Counted from the stretch's first letter, positions 25,943 through 36,049 are shown. The stretch: 64,000 nucleotides of DNA from Mesorhizobium sp. B4-1-3 (GCF_006439355.1 NZ_VFTG01000001.1:248001-312000); one strand, 5' to 3'. Made by a program: numbers and translations. Notes: a model not told the origin generated them from the sequence alone.

Positions 25943-27184
25943 TCAGAGCTTTTCCTGCGTGTATTTCTTCAGTTCCGTGCGAGCCACCTGGCGCCGGTGC
26001 ACGGCGTCCGGCCCGTCGGCGAGCCGTAATGTCCTCAGATGCGTCCAGGAGCGGGCGAGCGGCGTGTCCTGGCTGATGCCTTGCGCGCCGAACATCTGCA
26101 CCGCCTCGTCGGTGATCTTCAGCGCGATGCGAGGCGCCACCACCTTGATCTGGCTGATCCAGGGCGCGGCCGCACGAGCGTCTCCCTGGTCGATCATCCA
26201 AGCGGCCTTGAGGCACAAGAGCCGCGCCATCTCGATCTCCATGCGGCACTCGGCGATGATGTCGAAATTGGCGCCGAGCTTTGCCAGCGACTGGCCGAAG
26301 GCCTCGCGCCGGACCGAGCGCTGGCACAGCATCTCCAGCGCCATCTCCGCCTGGCCGATGGCGCGCATGCAATGGTGGATGCGGCCGGGGCCGAGCCGTC
26401 CCTGCGCGATCTCGAAACCCCTGCCCTCGCCGAGGATCAGATTCGCCGCCGGCACCCGGACATCGTCGAATCTCAGATGCATATGCCCATGCGGCGCGTC
26501 GTCGTCGCCATAGACCTGCATCGGCCGCAATTTGGTGATGCCCTTGCTGTCGGAGGGCACCAGGATCATTGAATGCCGGCGATGCTGCGGCTCCTCGTCC
26601 GATCCGGTCCTGACCATGGCGATATAGATGGCGCAGCGCGGATCGCCGGCGCCCGATGCCCACCATTTCTCGCCATTCAGGACATAATCGTTGCCCTGAC
26701 GCTCGCAGCGCATCGATATGTTGGTGGCGTCTGAGGACGCCACGTCCGGCTCGGTCATCAGATAGGCCGAACGGATTTGTCCCTCGAGCAGCGGCTCCAG
26801 CCAGTCCCGCTTATGCGCTTCCGAGCCATAACGCTCCAGCACCTCCATATTGCCGGTATCGGGCGCCGAGCAGTTGAAGGTCTCGGCCCCGAGATGAGCC
26901 TTGCCCATTTCCTCCGCCAGATAGGCGTATTCCACGGTGGAAAGGCCGTAGCCGCGCTTGGAGCCGGTCAGCCAGAAGTTCCACAGGCCGCGCTCGCGCG
27001 CCGTCTTCTTCAAGCCTTCCAGGATTTCCGTCTGCCTGGCCGTATAGGCCCAACGGTCGCCGCCTTTGCCGACTTCGGCGAGGAACTCTTCGCCGAGCGG
27101 GGCGATCTCGTCGCGCACCATCGCCGCCACGCGCTGGTGGATCGGCTTCAGCCGTTCGGTCATGCCGAGATTCATGTCCGCCAT
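25943..27184 (-). CDS. Acyl-CoA dehydrogenase family protein (ACAD10/11- and LvaC-type context)
   Basis: A 413-residue FAD enzyme. Family blocks are AYLMTEPDVASSDATNI, NGEKWWASGAGDPRC, GRIHHCMRAIGQAEMA and the C-terminal EAVQMFGAQGISQDTPL; the last resembles enzymes of the ACAD10/11 branch. Most ACADs make the 2,3-double bond in acyl-CoA; members that travel with APH kinases, as here, are known to eliminate phosphate from 4-phosphoacyl-CoA. ATG 27184 gives the conserved start; earlier frame is not coding-like. Divergent from the SDR/MaoC/kinase operon over 115 bases. Confidence 0.9.
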   Translation of the reverse strand: MADMNLGMTERLKPIHQRVAAMVRDEIAPLGEEFLAEVGKGGDRWAYTARQTEILEGLKKTARERGLWNFWLTGSKRGYGLSTVEYAYLAEEMGKAHLGAETFNCSAPDTGNMEVLERYGSEAHKRDWLEPLLEGQIRSAYLMTEPDVASSDATNISMRCERQGNDYVLNGEKWWASGAGDPRCAIYIAMVRTGSDEEPQHRRHSMILVPSDSKGITKLRPMQVYGDDDAPHGHMHLRFDDVRVPAANLILGEGRGFEIAQGRLGPGRIHHCMRAIGQAEMALEMLCQRSVRREAFGQSLAKLGANFDIIAECRMEIEMARLLCLKAAWMIDQGDARAAAPWISQIKVVAPRIALKITDEAVQMFGAQGISQDTPLARSWTHLRTLRLADGPDAVHRRQVARTELKKYTQEKL

Positions 27185-27299
27185 CGCCTTTAGCCTTTCC
27201 GAAGATAAATCTTTACCCGTGGCAAGGATGACCGTACTTCGGCTAGCCTTGTCAACGCGAGTCACTCGCCGGTTCGGTCGAGACGTGCGGAGAAACACG

Positions 27300-28115
27300 A
27301 TGAGCTATCTGGACAAGCTGTTCTCGGTCGCCGGCAAGACCGCGCTGGTGACGGGCGCGGCGACCGGCATCGGCCGCATGGTGGCGACCGGGCTGGTGCG
27401 CGCCGGCGCTCATGTGATGATCGCCTCGCGCAAGGGCGAGGATTGCGCCAAAGTCGCCAACGAATTGAACGCGCTCGGCGGCTCCGGCCATGCCGAGGGC
27501 TTTGCTGGCGACGTGTCTAGCGAGGCGGGGATCGCCGCTCTCGTCGCCGAGGTCAAGGCGCGTGCGGAGCGCCTGCACATCCTGGTCAACAATGCCGGCA
27601 TTTCCTGGGGTGCGCCGTTGCAGGATTTCCCTTACCACGCCTGGGCCAAGGTGTTCGGCGTCAACGTCACCGCCGTCTTCCATCTGACACGGGAGCTTTT
27701 GCCGCTGCTCGACGCCGCGGCGAGCGACGAGGACCCGGCCCGGGTAATCAATCTCGGCTCGGTGATGGGCACCCAGCCACTGGCCGACGACGCCTATTCC
27801 TACGCGGCGTCGAAAGCGGCGGTGCATCATTTGACGCGCACGCTGGCGATCGAGTTCGCCGCTCGCCGCATCACCGTCAACGCCTTTGCGCCGGGCCCTT
27901 TCCAGAGCCGCATGACGGCCTTCGCCACCGCGACAGAGGAGCAGGCGAAACATGTTGGTAACCATGTTCCGCTCGGCCGTATCGGTGTGGCGGATGACAT
28001 TGCCGGCGCAACGCTTTATTTGTGCAGCCGTGCCGGAAGCTATGTCACCGGCGCCATCCTGCCGATCGATGGCGGCCAGTCGGTGCAGCATGGAATGACA
28101 TTGTTCAAGGAATAG
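27300..28115 (+). CDS. SDR family oxidoreductase
   Basis: A 271-residue short-chain dehydrogenase with VTGAATGIGR near residues 17-26, NNAGISWGAP, INLGSVMG with the active Ser, the YSYAASKAA Tyr/Lys pair and LPIDGGQS at the end. ATG 27300 follows CGGAGA. It opens the forward operon with MaoC, kinase and another SDR, and is the likely hydroxyacyl or ketoacyl reductase of the route. Its last codons (Phe-Lys-Glu-stop) are copied in the spacer that follows. Confidence 0.88.
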   Translation: MSYLDKLFSVAGKTALVTGAATGIGRMVATGLVRAGAHVMIASRKGEDCAKVANELNALGGSGHAEGFAGDVSSEAGIAALVAEVKARAERLHILVNNAGISWGAPLQDFPYHAWAKVFGVNVTAVFHLTRELLPLLDAAASDEDPARVINLGSVMGTQPLADDAYSYAASKAAVHHLTRTLAIEFAARRITVNAFAPGPFQSRMTAFATATEEQAKHVGNHVPLGRIGVADDIAGATLYLCSRAGSYVTGAILPIDGGQSVQHGMTLFKE

Positions 28116-28190
28116 GCGCCCGATTGAAAGAATCGGGCGGGGTTCAAGGAATAAGGCGTCCGGTTCAAGGAATCGTAATCCGGGCGGGGG
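28104..28190 (+). repeat. Four degenerate ~20-bp units derived from the SDR 3' end; includes a 9-bp stem-loop
   Basis: TTCAAGGAAT occurs at 28104, 28143 and 28164, with a two-mismatch copy at 28124, giving units of about 20, 19 and 21 bases. The first unit encodes the end of the SDR. Units 1 and 2 create a perfect hairpin, CGCCCGATT and AATCGGGCG around GAAAG, at 28117-28139. The block ends just before the MaoC ribosome site. Confidence 0.6.
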
Positions 28191-28206
28191 TGCGGAGGAC
28201 ATCAGC

Positions 28207-28686
28207 GTGGAACCGATCAGTCTCGATACGCTTCTGGCAAGCGTCGGCAAGGAGGTCGGCGTCTCGCCCTGGCGAACGGTCACGCAGCGCATGATCGACC
28301 AGTTCGCCGATGCGACCGACGACCACCAGTTCATCCATTGCGATCCCGAGCGCGCCAAGCGCGAGACGCCGTTCGGCGGCACCATCGCGCACGGCTTCCT
28401 GTCGCTGTCGCTTTTGTCGGCAATGACCTTCGAAACCATGCCGCCGATCGAAAACACCAAGATGGGCGTCAACCATGGGTTCGACACGCTGCGCTTCCTG
28501 GCGCCGGTGAAGACCGGTTCTCGCATCCGTACCCGCTTCGTGCTGGCGGACGTCAAGGTGCGGCCCTCCGGCTGGGTGCAGACGGCGCATGACGTGACCA
28601 TCGAGATCGAGGGTTCGAAGAAGCCGGCGCTGACGGCGCGCTGGCTGACTTTGACGTTGATCGAGCGCCAGCCCGAGAACGCATGA
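28207..28686 (+). CDS. MaoC family dehydratase
   Basis: A 159-residue hot-dog-fold protein. The hydratase-2 motif is in the run D-A-T-D-D-H-Q-F-I-H followed by FGGTIAHGFLSLSLL, with the catalytic Asp/His pair. It hydrates enoyl-CoA to 3-hydroxyacyl-CoA or the reverse. The start is GTG at 28207 after GGAGGA; the stop overlaps the kinase start by ATGA, so the two are coupled. Confidence 0.9.
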   Translation: MEPISLDTLLASVGKEVGVSPWRTVTQRMIDQFADATDDHQFIHCDPERAKRETPFGGTIAHGFLSLSLLSAMTFETMPPIENTKMGVNHGFDTLRFLAPVKTGSRIRTRFVLADVKVRPSGWVQTAHDVTIEIEGSKKPALTARWLTLTLIERQPENA

Positions 28687-29720
28687 GCGGCGAGGCCGGT
28701 GCCATAGACCAGGCGGCGCTTGCGCCCTATCTCGAGGCGCATGTCCCGGGTTTCGCCGGCCTTTCCGCGATTGAAAAATTCAAGTCCGGCCAGTCCAATC
28801 CGACCTGTCTTTTGACTGCCGTCAGCGGCCGCTACGTGCTGCGAGCCAAGCCGCCGGGGCAATTGCTGAAATCCGCGCATCAGGTCGACCGCGAATTTCG
28901 GGTGATGCGGGCGCTTGCCGGCACGGCGGTGCCGGTGCCGCGCATGCTGCATCTGTCGGGCGAAGACTCCCCGATCGGCCGCATGTTCTACGTCATGGAA
29001 TATCTCGACGGCCGCATCTTCTGGGATCCGTCGCTGCCGGACGTTTCCGGCAACGAAGAGCGCGCCGCGATCTACGACGCGATGAACGCGACGCTTGCCG
29101 CGATGCACGACGTCGATATCGACGCCGTCGGCCTTGGCGATTTCGGCAGGCCCGGCAGCTATTTCGAGCGCCAGCTTACGCGCTGGGCCGGCCAGTACCG
29201 CGCCTCCGAAACCGAAACTATAACCAATATCGACAGGCTGATTGCGTGGCTCGAAACGCATATGCCAGCCGATGACGGCCGCGTCTCGCTTGTCCATGGA
29301 GACTACCGGCTGGACAACGTGATGTTCGCGCCGGACGCGCCGAAAGTCATCGCGGTGCTCGACTGGGAGTTGTCGACGCTCGGCCACCCCTTCGCCGACC
29401 TCGCCTATCAATGCATGCAGTGGCGTCTGCCGCACGCCTCGGGTTTACGCGGCCTTGGCGATGTCGATCGCGTGGCTGCCGGCCTGCCTTCCGAGGAGGC
29501 CTATGTCGCAGCGTATTGCAAGCGGCGCGGCATCGGGAAGATCGACAACTGGACCTTCTTCCTCGCCTTCTCCTTCTTCCGCCTGGCGGCGATCTGCCAG
29601 GGCGTCTATCGCCGCGCGCTGGACGGCAACGCCTCCAATCCGGAAAAGGCAAGGACCTATGGTGAGGCAGTAAAACTGCTTGCCCACCTTGCGGTCGAAC
29701 TGATCGACGATAATCGCTGA
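28683..29720 (+). CDS. APH-type phosphotransferase (ACAD10/11 kinase domain, LvaA-like)
   Basis: A 345-residue kinase-fold protein. The nucleotide loop is GQSNPTCLL, the catalytic loop VHGDYRLDNVMF, and the metal motif VLDWELSTLGHPFADLAYQ, the form typical of the kinase domain that is fused to an acyl-CoA dehydrogenase in ACAD10/ACAD11. In LvaA and ACAD11 this domain phosphorylates 4-hydroxyacyl-CoA. An acyl-CoA dehydrogenase lies in the divergent operon, so the same two-step chemistry is likely here. It is unlikely to be an antibiotic kinase. Confidence 0.87.
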   Translation: MSGEAGAIDQAALAPYLEAHVPGFAGLSAIEKFKSGQSNPTCLLTAVSGRYVLRAKPPGQLLKSAHQVDREFRVMRALAGTAVPVPRMLHLSGEDSPIGRMFYVMEYLDGRIFWDPSLPDVSGNEERAAIYDAMNATLAAMHDVDIDAVGLGDFGRPGSYFERQLTRWAGQYRASETETITNIDRLIAWLETHMPADDGRVSLVHGDYRLDNVMFAPDAPKVIAVLDWELSTLGHPFADLAYQCMQWRLPHASGLRGLGDVDRVAAGLPSEEAYVAAYCKRRGIGKIDNWTFFLAFSFFRLAAICQGVYRRALDGNASNPEKARTYGEAVKLLAHLAVELIDDNR

Positions 29721-29737
29721 ACAAAGAGAGCCGAGCT

Positions 29738-30514
29738 ATGGGCCGTTTCGATGGGATGACCGTGCTGATCACCGGCGCGACCGGTGGCCTCGGCAGCGGC
29801 GCGGCGAAGGCCTTCGCCGCTGAGGGGGCGCGGCTGGTGCTCTCCGATCTTGACGAGGCAGCACTCGGCGATTTCGCCGCAACGCTCGACGCCGAGACGG
29901 CTCACCTTGCCGGCAACATCGCCGACGAAAAGCTCTCGGAGGATCTGGTGAAGCTGGCCGTGCAAAAGTTCGGCCGGCTCGACATCGCCGTCAACAATGC
30001 CGGCATCGTCCACTCCTTCGTACGCCTGCCGCAGGTCACCTCGGAGGAAGCGCGCCGCGTGGTGGAGGTCGACCTGCTCGGCGTCTTCTATGCCATGAAA
30101 AACCAGATTCCTCAGTTGGAACGGCAATTCAGGGAAAGCGGCAAGGGCGGCGTCATCGTCAACATCGCCTCGGTCGCCGGCCTCTCAGGCGCACCGAAGC
30201 TTTCGGTCTATGCCGCCGCCAAGCACGGCGTCGTCGGGCTGACGCGCTCGGCTGCCGTGGAATATGCCAGCAAGGGCATACGCATCAACGCGGTCTGCCC
30301 GGCCCACACCCGCACCGCGATGGTCGACGGCTTCGTGCGTTTCACAGGGGCGCCCGAAGCCGAAGCGCTTGCCGAACTCACGCGCGGCGTGCCGATGAAG
30401 CGGGTCGGCGAGGTCGACGAGATCATCACCGGCATCCTGTTCCTTGCCGACCCTGGCAACTCGTTCATGACCGGCCACACGCTGGCGCTCGATGGCGGCA
30501 TTGGCGCGATCTGA
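29738..30514 (+). CDS. SDR family oxidoreductase
   Basis: A 258-residue short-chain dehydrogenase: ITGATGGLGSGAA near residue 12, NNAGIVHSF, NIASVAGLSG with the active Ser, VYAAAKHGV with Tyr/Lys, and GHTLALDGGIGAI at the C-terminus. Seventeen bases separate it from the kinase gene. It probably oxidises or reduces a hydroxyacyl-CoA intermediate; two SDRs in the operon may serve two separate keto/hydroxy steps. Confidence 0.88.
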   Translation: MGRFDGMTVLITGATGGLGSGAAKAFAAEGARLVLSDLDEAALGDFAATLDAETAHLAGNIADEKLSEDLVKLAVQKFGRLDIAVNNAGIVHSFVRLPQVTSEEARRVVEVDLLGVFYAMKNQIPQLERQFRESGKGGVIVNIASVAGLSGAPKLSVYAAAKHGVVGLTRSAAVEYASKGIRINAVCPAHTRTAMVDGFVRFTGAPEAEALAELTRGVPMKRVGEVDEIITGILFLADPGNSFMTGHTLALDGGIGAI

Positions 30515-30592
30515 GCATGCCGGGAGCGGCTTGCGCCCGCAACCGCGTTAACCGAAGAGTTCGAACGGACGTAGCGGAACCGGAAGGCTCGC

Positions 30593-30620
30593 TTGTCCGT
30601 TTCCGTACAGCGTATATAAT
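30593..30620 (+). promoter_or_regulatory. Candidate sigma70 promoter of the TetR gene
   Basis: TTGTCC (30593-30598) and a perfect TATAAT (30615-30620) are 16 bases apart, 35 bases before the TTG start of the regulator. GAACGGAC upstream and GTCCGTTTC overlapping the -35 box are near inverted copies and could be an operator. Confidence 0.5.
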
Positions 30621-30654
30621 TTCATCAGGCAACCAACGACAAAGGCAGCGGACA

Positions 30655-31299
30655 TTGACGCTGAGCGTTCAGAAACGCCGCGAGAAACAGAAGGCGGAGC
30701 TTCGCTCGGAACTCGTCGCGGCGGCGCACAAGCTGGTGCAGGAAGAGGGCTACGAGGGCCTGACCATCCGCAAGCTGGCCAAGCGGGTCGGCTATGCGCC
30801 GATGTCGGTCTATTCCTACTTCGCCGACAAGCAGGACATCCTCTTCGCGTTGGCCGAGGATGCCTTCGAGACGCTCGCGCGGCGCATCGAGGGGCACCCC
30901 GCCGACGATCCGGTCGAGGCGCTCAAGGCGGTGATGACCGAATATGCCGCCTTCGGGCTCGGCAACCCCAATGAGTACCGCACCGTCTTCATGACCGAGA
31001 AGACCAGGCTGCCGGAAGGCCGCAGCTATGAGGACATGGAGGAGGGCAATCCGGCGATGAAGGTGCTGATCAAACGCGTCGAGGCGTGCGTTGCCGCCGG
31101 CAAGCTCAAGGGCGACCCGCGCGCTATCGCGACCATGCTGTGGACCGTCGGCCACGGCACGATTTCGCTCTTGATCACCTTCCCCTTCTATCCTTTCGGC
31201 GATCCCCAGGCCTATGTGAGACGGATGTGCGACTTCATGCTGGCCTCATTGTCGGCGCAGGATATCCCTCCGCTCACCGAAACCCCGATCGATTGCTGA
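30655..31299 (+). CDS. TetR/AcrR family transcriptional regulator
   Basis: A 214-residue repressor-type protein. The DNA-binding domain, residues about 10-60, contains EEGYEGLTIRKLAKRVGYAP and VYSYFADKQDILFAL, the TetR helix-turn-helix. The ligand domain (about 75-205) ends in a helix with TVGHGTISLLITFP. The TTG at 30655 gives a standard TetR length; the longer frame upstream covers the promoter. It follows the SDR/MaoC/kinase operon by 140 bases, has its own promoter and is the likely regulator of both acyl-CoA units. Confidence 0.88.
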   Translation: MTLSVQKRREKQKAELRSELVAAAHKLVQEEGYEGLTIRKLAKRVGYAPMSVYSYFADKQDILFALAEDAFETLARRIEGHPADDPVEALKAVMTEYAAFGLGNPNEYRTVFMTEKTRLPEGRSYEDMEEGNPAMKVLIKRVEACVAAGKLKGDPRAIATMLWTVGHGTISLLITFPFYPFGDPQAYVRRMCDFMLASLSAQDIPPLTETPIDC

Positions 31300-31371
31300 T
31301 CGCCACAGCCGTTTTTGCGCCCCCATCGGCTTGATTCGCCGCGGCGAGTTCTTACGTTCAAAAAAGTTGTC

Positions 31372-31441
31372 GTACACGTACAGATTTCGTCTTGAATTCC
31401 ACCTCCAGTCGTCGTATGTGTACGCTATATTGTACATGTAC
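31372..31441 (+). promoter_or_regulatory. Three copies of a GTAYRYGTAC element before a small exported protein gene
   Basis: GTACACGTAC (31372-31381), GTATGTGTAC (31414-31423) and the perfect palindrome GTACATGTAC (31432-31441) share the pattern GTAYRYGTAC, 42 and 18 bases apart. TATATT at 31426-31431 may be a -10 box between copies two and three. The region is AT-richer than its surroundings. A multi-site regulator is the likely binder; its identity is unknown. Confidence 0.5.
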
Positions 31442-31466
31442 GAAATGAGATGACTGGAGACGGAAA

Positions 31467-31700
31467 ATGAAGAAGATAATCCTCGCCCTCGCCGCCGTGC
31501 TGGCTTTCTCCGGCGCCGCTTTTGCCGGTACGCATCAGCCGGCCAAGCACGCCCCGGCGGCCTGCGTTCAGACCAATACCAATGTGGTTCTTGATTGCAC
31601 CGCGACCGGCTCGGTCGAAAAAGCGGACGCCAACAAGACCCAGACCAAGAGCCCGCGCCTCGGCATCGACGTCAGCCCCTGGTTCGTGCCCGGCCTGTAA
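31467..31700 (+). CDS. Small exported protein of unknown function
   Basis: A 77-residue protein with a clear signal peptide (MKKIILALAAVLAFSGAAFA, cleavage about residue 20) and a mature part of 57 residues with two Cys (AACVQT, VVLDCTATG) that could form a disulfide. The rest is Lys/Thr rich and ends in DVSPWFVPGL. I do not recognise a family. It has GGAGACGG before ATG 31467, an elaborate upstream regulatory region and its own terminator, so it is a real, separately controlled gene. Confidence 0.75.
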   Translation: MKKIILALAAVLAFSGAAFAGTHQPAKHAPAACVQTNTNVVLDCTATGSVEKADANKTQTKSPRLGIDVSPWFVPGL

Positions 31701-31706
31701 GCACTG

Positions 31707-31798
31707 GAGCAATTCAAGGAAAAGTGTGAGCGGTTTTCCGTTCGGAATTGCGCCAAAACAAAGCGATAGAGCCGTTTCCGTGAAACGGTGAAACGCCC
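31707..31798 (+). repeat. Two-hairpin intergenic repeat, family A, copy 1
   Basis: First hairpin: GCAATTC...GAATTGC outside, GGAAAA...TTTTCC inside. Second hairpin: CCGTTTC and GAAACGG around CGT. It lies between the small exported gene and its terminator. Related copies are at 42774, 48828, 49515, 56823, 58589 (fragment), 59751, 59808 and 63166, all in this orientation. Confidence 0.8.
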
Positions 31799-31820
31799 TA
31801 TCGGCAGAATCAACGAAAAC

Positions 31821-31845
31821 GGGCGGCGCTTGGCCGCCCTTTTTC
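31821..31845 (+). terminator. Bidirectional rho-independent terminator
   Basis: GGGCGGC and GCCGCCC pair around a GCTTG loop, followed by TTTTT forward and preceded by AAAA, so it can serve the exported-protein gene forward and the small gene ending at 31882 in reverse. Repeat copy A1 sits between it and the forward gene. Confidence 0.8.
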
Positions 31846-31881
31846 GTTCTGCCTGAACTCCGATTGCCTTCTGCGACGACG

Positions 31882-32762
<881 letters not shown>

Positions 32763-32770
<8 letters not shown>

Positions 32771-35756
32771 TGAGGCGTTCTCCCTTCTCGTCGACGAACA
32801 CCATGCCGGTGACTTCCACCTCGATCGTGCCGTTCGGCATCGGCACATAGAGCGTCTGGCCCATGCGGTCGCGCCCGCCGGCGACCAGCGCCAGGGCGAT
32901 CGAACGGCCGCAATTCTCCGACCAGTAGCTGGAGGTGACGTGGCCGATCATCTTCATCGGGATCGGCTGCTTCGGATCGGCGACGATCTGCGCGCCCTCC
33001 TCCAGCACCACCTTGGGGTCCTTGGTCTTCAGGCCGACGAGCTGCTTGCGACCCTTGGCCACCAGGTCTGGCCGGGTCAGGCCGCGAATGCCGACGAAGT
33101 CGGTCTTCTTCTTGCCGACCGCCCAGTCGAGCCCGGCATCGTTCGGCGTCACCGTGCCGTCGGTATCCTGGCCGACGATGATGTAGCCCTTCTCGGCGCG
33201 CAGCACGTGCATCGTCTCGGTGCCGTAGGCGGTCGCGCCGTGCTTCTGGCCTTCGGCCCACAGCGCTTCCCACACCGCCTCGCCGTAATCGGCCGGCACG
33301 TTGACCTCGAAGCCGCGCTCGCCGGTGAAGGACATGCGGAACAGTCTTGTCGGCACACCGCAGATCCTGCCCTCGCGGACCGACATATGCGGCATTCCCT
33401 CGTCCGACATGTCGATGCCTTCGACCAGCGGCGCGATGATATCCCGCGACTTCGGCCCCTGCACCGCGATCACCGCCCATTGTTCGGTGATCGAGGTCAG
33501 CCAGACATTGAGATGCGGGAACTCGGTCTGGAGGTAATCCTCCATGTGGTTCATGACGCGCGGTGCGCCGCCGGTAGTCGTCGTCACGTGGAAGCGGTCC
33601 GGCGCCAGCCTGCCGACGACGCCGTCATCATAGATGAAGCCGTCCTCGCGCAGCATGATGCCATAACGGCAGCGGCCTGTTTCGAGCTTCTCCCACGGAT
33701 TGGTGTAGAGCAGTTCCATGAACTTCGCCGCGTCCGGCCCGACCACCTCGATCTTGCCGAGCGTCGAGGCGTCGAACAGCCCGCCGACCTTGCGCACCGT
33801 CACGCATTCGCGGTTGACGGCGGCATGCATGTCCTCGCCCGCCTTGGGGAAATACCAGGCGCGCTTCCAGTTGCCGACATCCTCGAACACCGCGCCCTGG
33901 CGTGCAGCCCAGCCATGGGTTGCCGTGCGCCGGGTCGGGTCGAACAAGGCGCCGCGCGCGTGGCCGACGATCGACCCGAAGGTCACCGGCGTGTACGGCG
34001 CGCGGAACGTGGTGAGGCCGACCTGCGGGATCGGCTTGCCGAGTTCCTCGGCGGCGATCGCCAGGCCATGCATGTTCGACGTCTTGCCCTGGTCGGTCGC
34101 CATGCCGTTGGTGGTGAAGCGCTTGACGTGCTCTATCGAGTGCATGCCTTCATGCACCGCCTGGCGGATGTCCTTGGCGGTGACATCGTTCTGGAAGTCA
34201 ACGAAAGCCTTCACCGTCGTGCCCGGCCCGGCGCCAGGCGCGGCGCCCAGCATGCCGCGCGACCAGCTCTCGCCTGCATCGACTTTCGGCTTGGCGGCCC
34301 TCCCGGCCTTGCCGCCAGCCTCCTTCGCCGCTTTGGCGCCGGCCGCATAGGCCTCGTCGATCGTCGCGTCCAACCCGTCCGTGCCGTTGCAGGCGCCGAC
34401 CGAGACGCAGTCCTGCGCATAAGTGCCGGGCACGAAGCGCTTGGTCTCGTCGTTGAAGGCGACCTTGCCGCGCGACTGCGAGAACAGATGCACCGACGGC
34501 GTCCAACCGGCCGACATCAGGATCGCGTCGACCGGGATGGTCCGCCCGCCGCCGCCATTCTTCGGCTGCACGGTCATCGACGACACGCGCAATTTGCCGC
34601 CGGCGCTGACCACCGCGCGGCCGAAATTGATCTCGATGCCGAGCGCCCTCGCCTCATCGATCACCGCCCCCGAGGGATTGTCGCGAAGGTCGACGATCGC
34701 CGCGACATTGACGCCCGCTTTCTTGAGGTCGATCGCGGCGGCATAGGCGGAATCGTTGGCCGTATAGACACCGACATTCCTGCCGACCGCGACGCCATAA
34801 TGGTTGAGATAGGTGCGCGCGGCCGACGCCAGCATGACGCCCGGACGGTCATTGTTGGCGAACACCATGTGGCGCTCGATGGCGCCGGTGGCGATGACGA
34901 CGCGATTGGCCCGGACCTGCCACAGGCGCTCACGCGCCAGCTCGCGGCCGGGATTCTTGAGATGGTCGCTGACCCGTTCGACCAGGCCGACGAAGTTCTG
35001 CGCGTAATAGCCGAAGGCCGTGGTGCGCGACAGTACGCGCACATTATCCATCGCCATGAGCTTCGCGATCGCGCCTTGAGCCCAGGCATAGCCGTCCTGG
35101 CCGTCGATCCTGGCGCCGCTCTCGAAGCGCAGGCTGCCGCCGAATTCGGCCTGCTCGTCGGCAAGGATCACCCGCACGCCGGTTTCGGCCGCGGCAAGAG
35201 CAGCGGCAATGCCGGCGGCGCCGCCACCCAGCACCAGCACCTCGCAATGCGCGTAGCGCGAGGCATAATGGTCCGGATCCGGCTTTTCGGGCGAAACGCC
35301 GAGGCCGGCCGCGGCGCGGATCTTCGGCTCGTAGATATCCTTCCAGGCCCATTTCGGCCACATGAAGGTCTTGTAGTAGAAGCCGGCCGAGAACATCGGC
35401 GATGCAAGGTCGTTGACCGCGCCGACGTCGAAGGCGAGCGACGGCCAGCGGTTCTGCGAATTGGCCGACAGCCCGTCATAGAGCTCCTGCACGGTGGCAC
35501 GCACATTCGGCGTCTTGCGCGCATTGTCGCGCACGATCTGGACCAGCGCGTTGGGCTCTTCCGCGCCGGCCGACAGGAAGCCGCGGGGGCGGTGATATTT
35601 GAACGAGCGGCCGACCAGATGCACGCCGTTGGCGAGCAGCGCCGAGGCAAGCGTATCGCCCTGGATACCGGTGTAGGACTTGCCGTCGAAGCTGAAGGAG
35701 GCGGTTCTGGCCTGGCTGAGGCGACCGGCGCCGGAAATGCGGAAGGCGGCGTTCAT
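32763..35756 (-). CDS. soxA: Sarcosine oxidase subunit alpha
   Basis: A 997-residue subunit of normal length. The order is an N-terminal domain with FDGKSYTGIQGDTLASALLA, an NAD-binding fold (CEVLVLGGGAAGIAAALAAA, near residue 170), a central FAD/NAD oxidoreductase part with VDAILMSAGWTPSVHL, and a C-terminal aminomethyltransferase (GcvT) domain from about residue 600, with GERGFEVNVPADYGEAVW and GQDTDGTVTPNDAGL, for folate binding. Overlaps soxD by ATGA and soxG by eight bases. Confidence 0.95.
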
Positions 35757-36049
35757 TTCGAGGCTCCAGGCAGCTTCGCGGGCTTCGGCTCGCCGGCCTT
35801 GTAGGTCATGATGAACTTGTCGGTGACGGTGTCGCGAACCGCGTTGAAGAAGCGCGCGCAGCCATGGATGTGCCGCCAGCGCTCATAGATGACGCCCTTC
35901 GGGTTCGCGCGGATGAAGAAGAATTTTTCGAAATCGTCGTCGCTCTCGCCGGCAATGTTGGCCGAGCGCACGACATGCGCCTCGCCGGCATTGCGGAACT
36001 CGAGTTCCGGGCGCTCTTCCTCGCAATAGGGGCAGCGGATGAGAAGCAT
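35753..36049 (-). CDS. soxD: Sarcosine oxidase subunit delta
   Basis: A 98-residue subunit. The N-terminus MLLIRCPYCEEERPELEF gives the zinc-binding Cys pair, and HGCARFFNAVRDTVT is the conserved C-terminal part with the remaining ligand region. It is the zinc-bearing structural subunit of sarcosine oxidase. It sits between soxB (72 bases upstream) and soxA (ATGA overlap), the usual B-D-A-G order. Confidence 0.93.
   Translation of the reverse strand: MLLIRCPYCEEERPELEFRNAGEAHVVRSANIAGESDDDFEKFFFIRANPKGVIYERWRHIHGCARFFNAVRDTVTDKFIMTYKAGEPKPAKLPGASK

Noticed and set aside
28683..29720. Aminoglycoside resistance kinase
   Set aside because: The loop and metal motifs fit the ACAD10/11-type kinase, and the gene is coupled to MaoC in an acyl-CoA operon.
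31707..31798. Family A repeats as CRISPR repeats
   Set aside because: They are single, kilobases apart, with no regular spacers and no cas genes.
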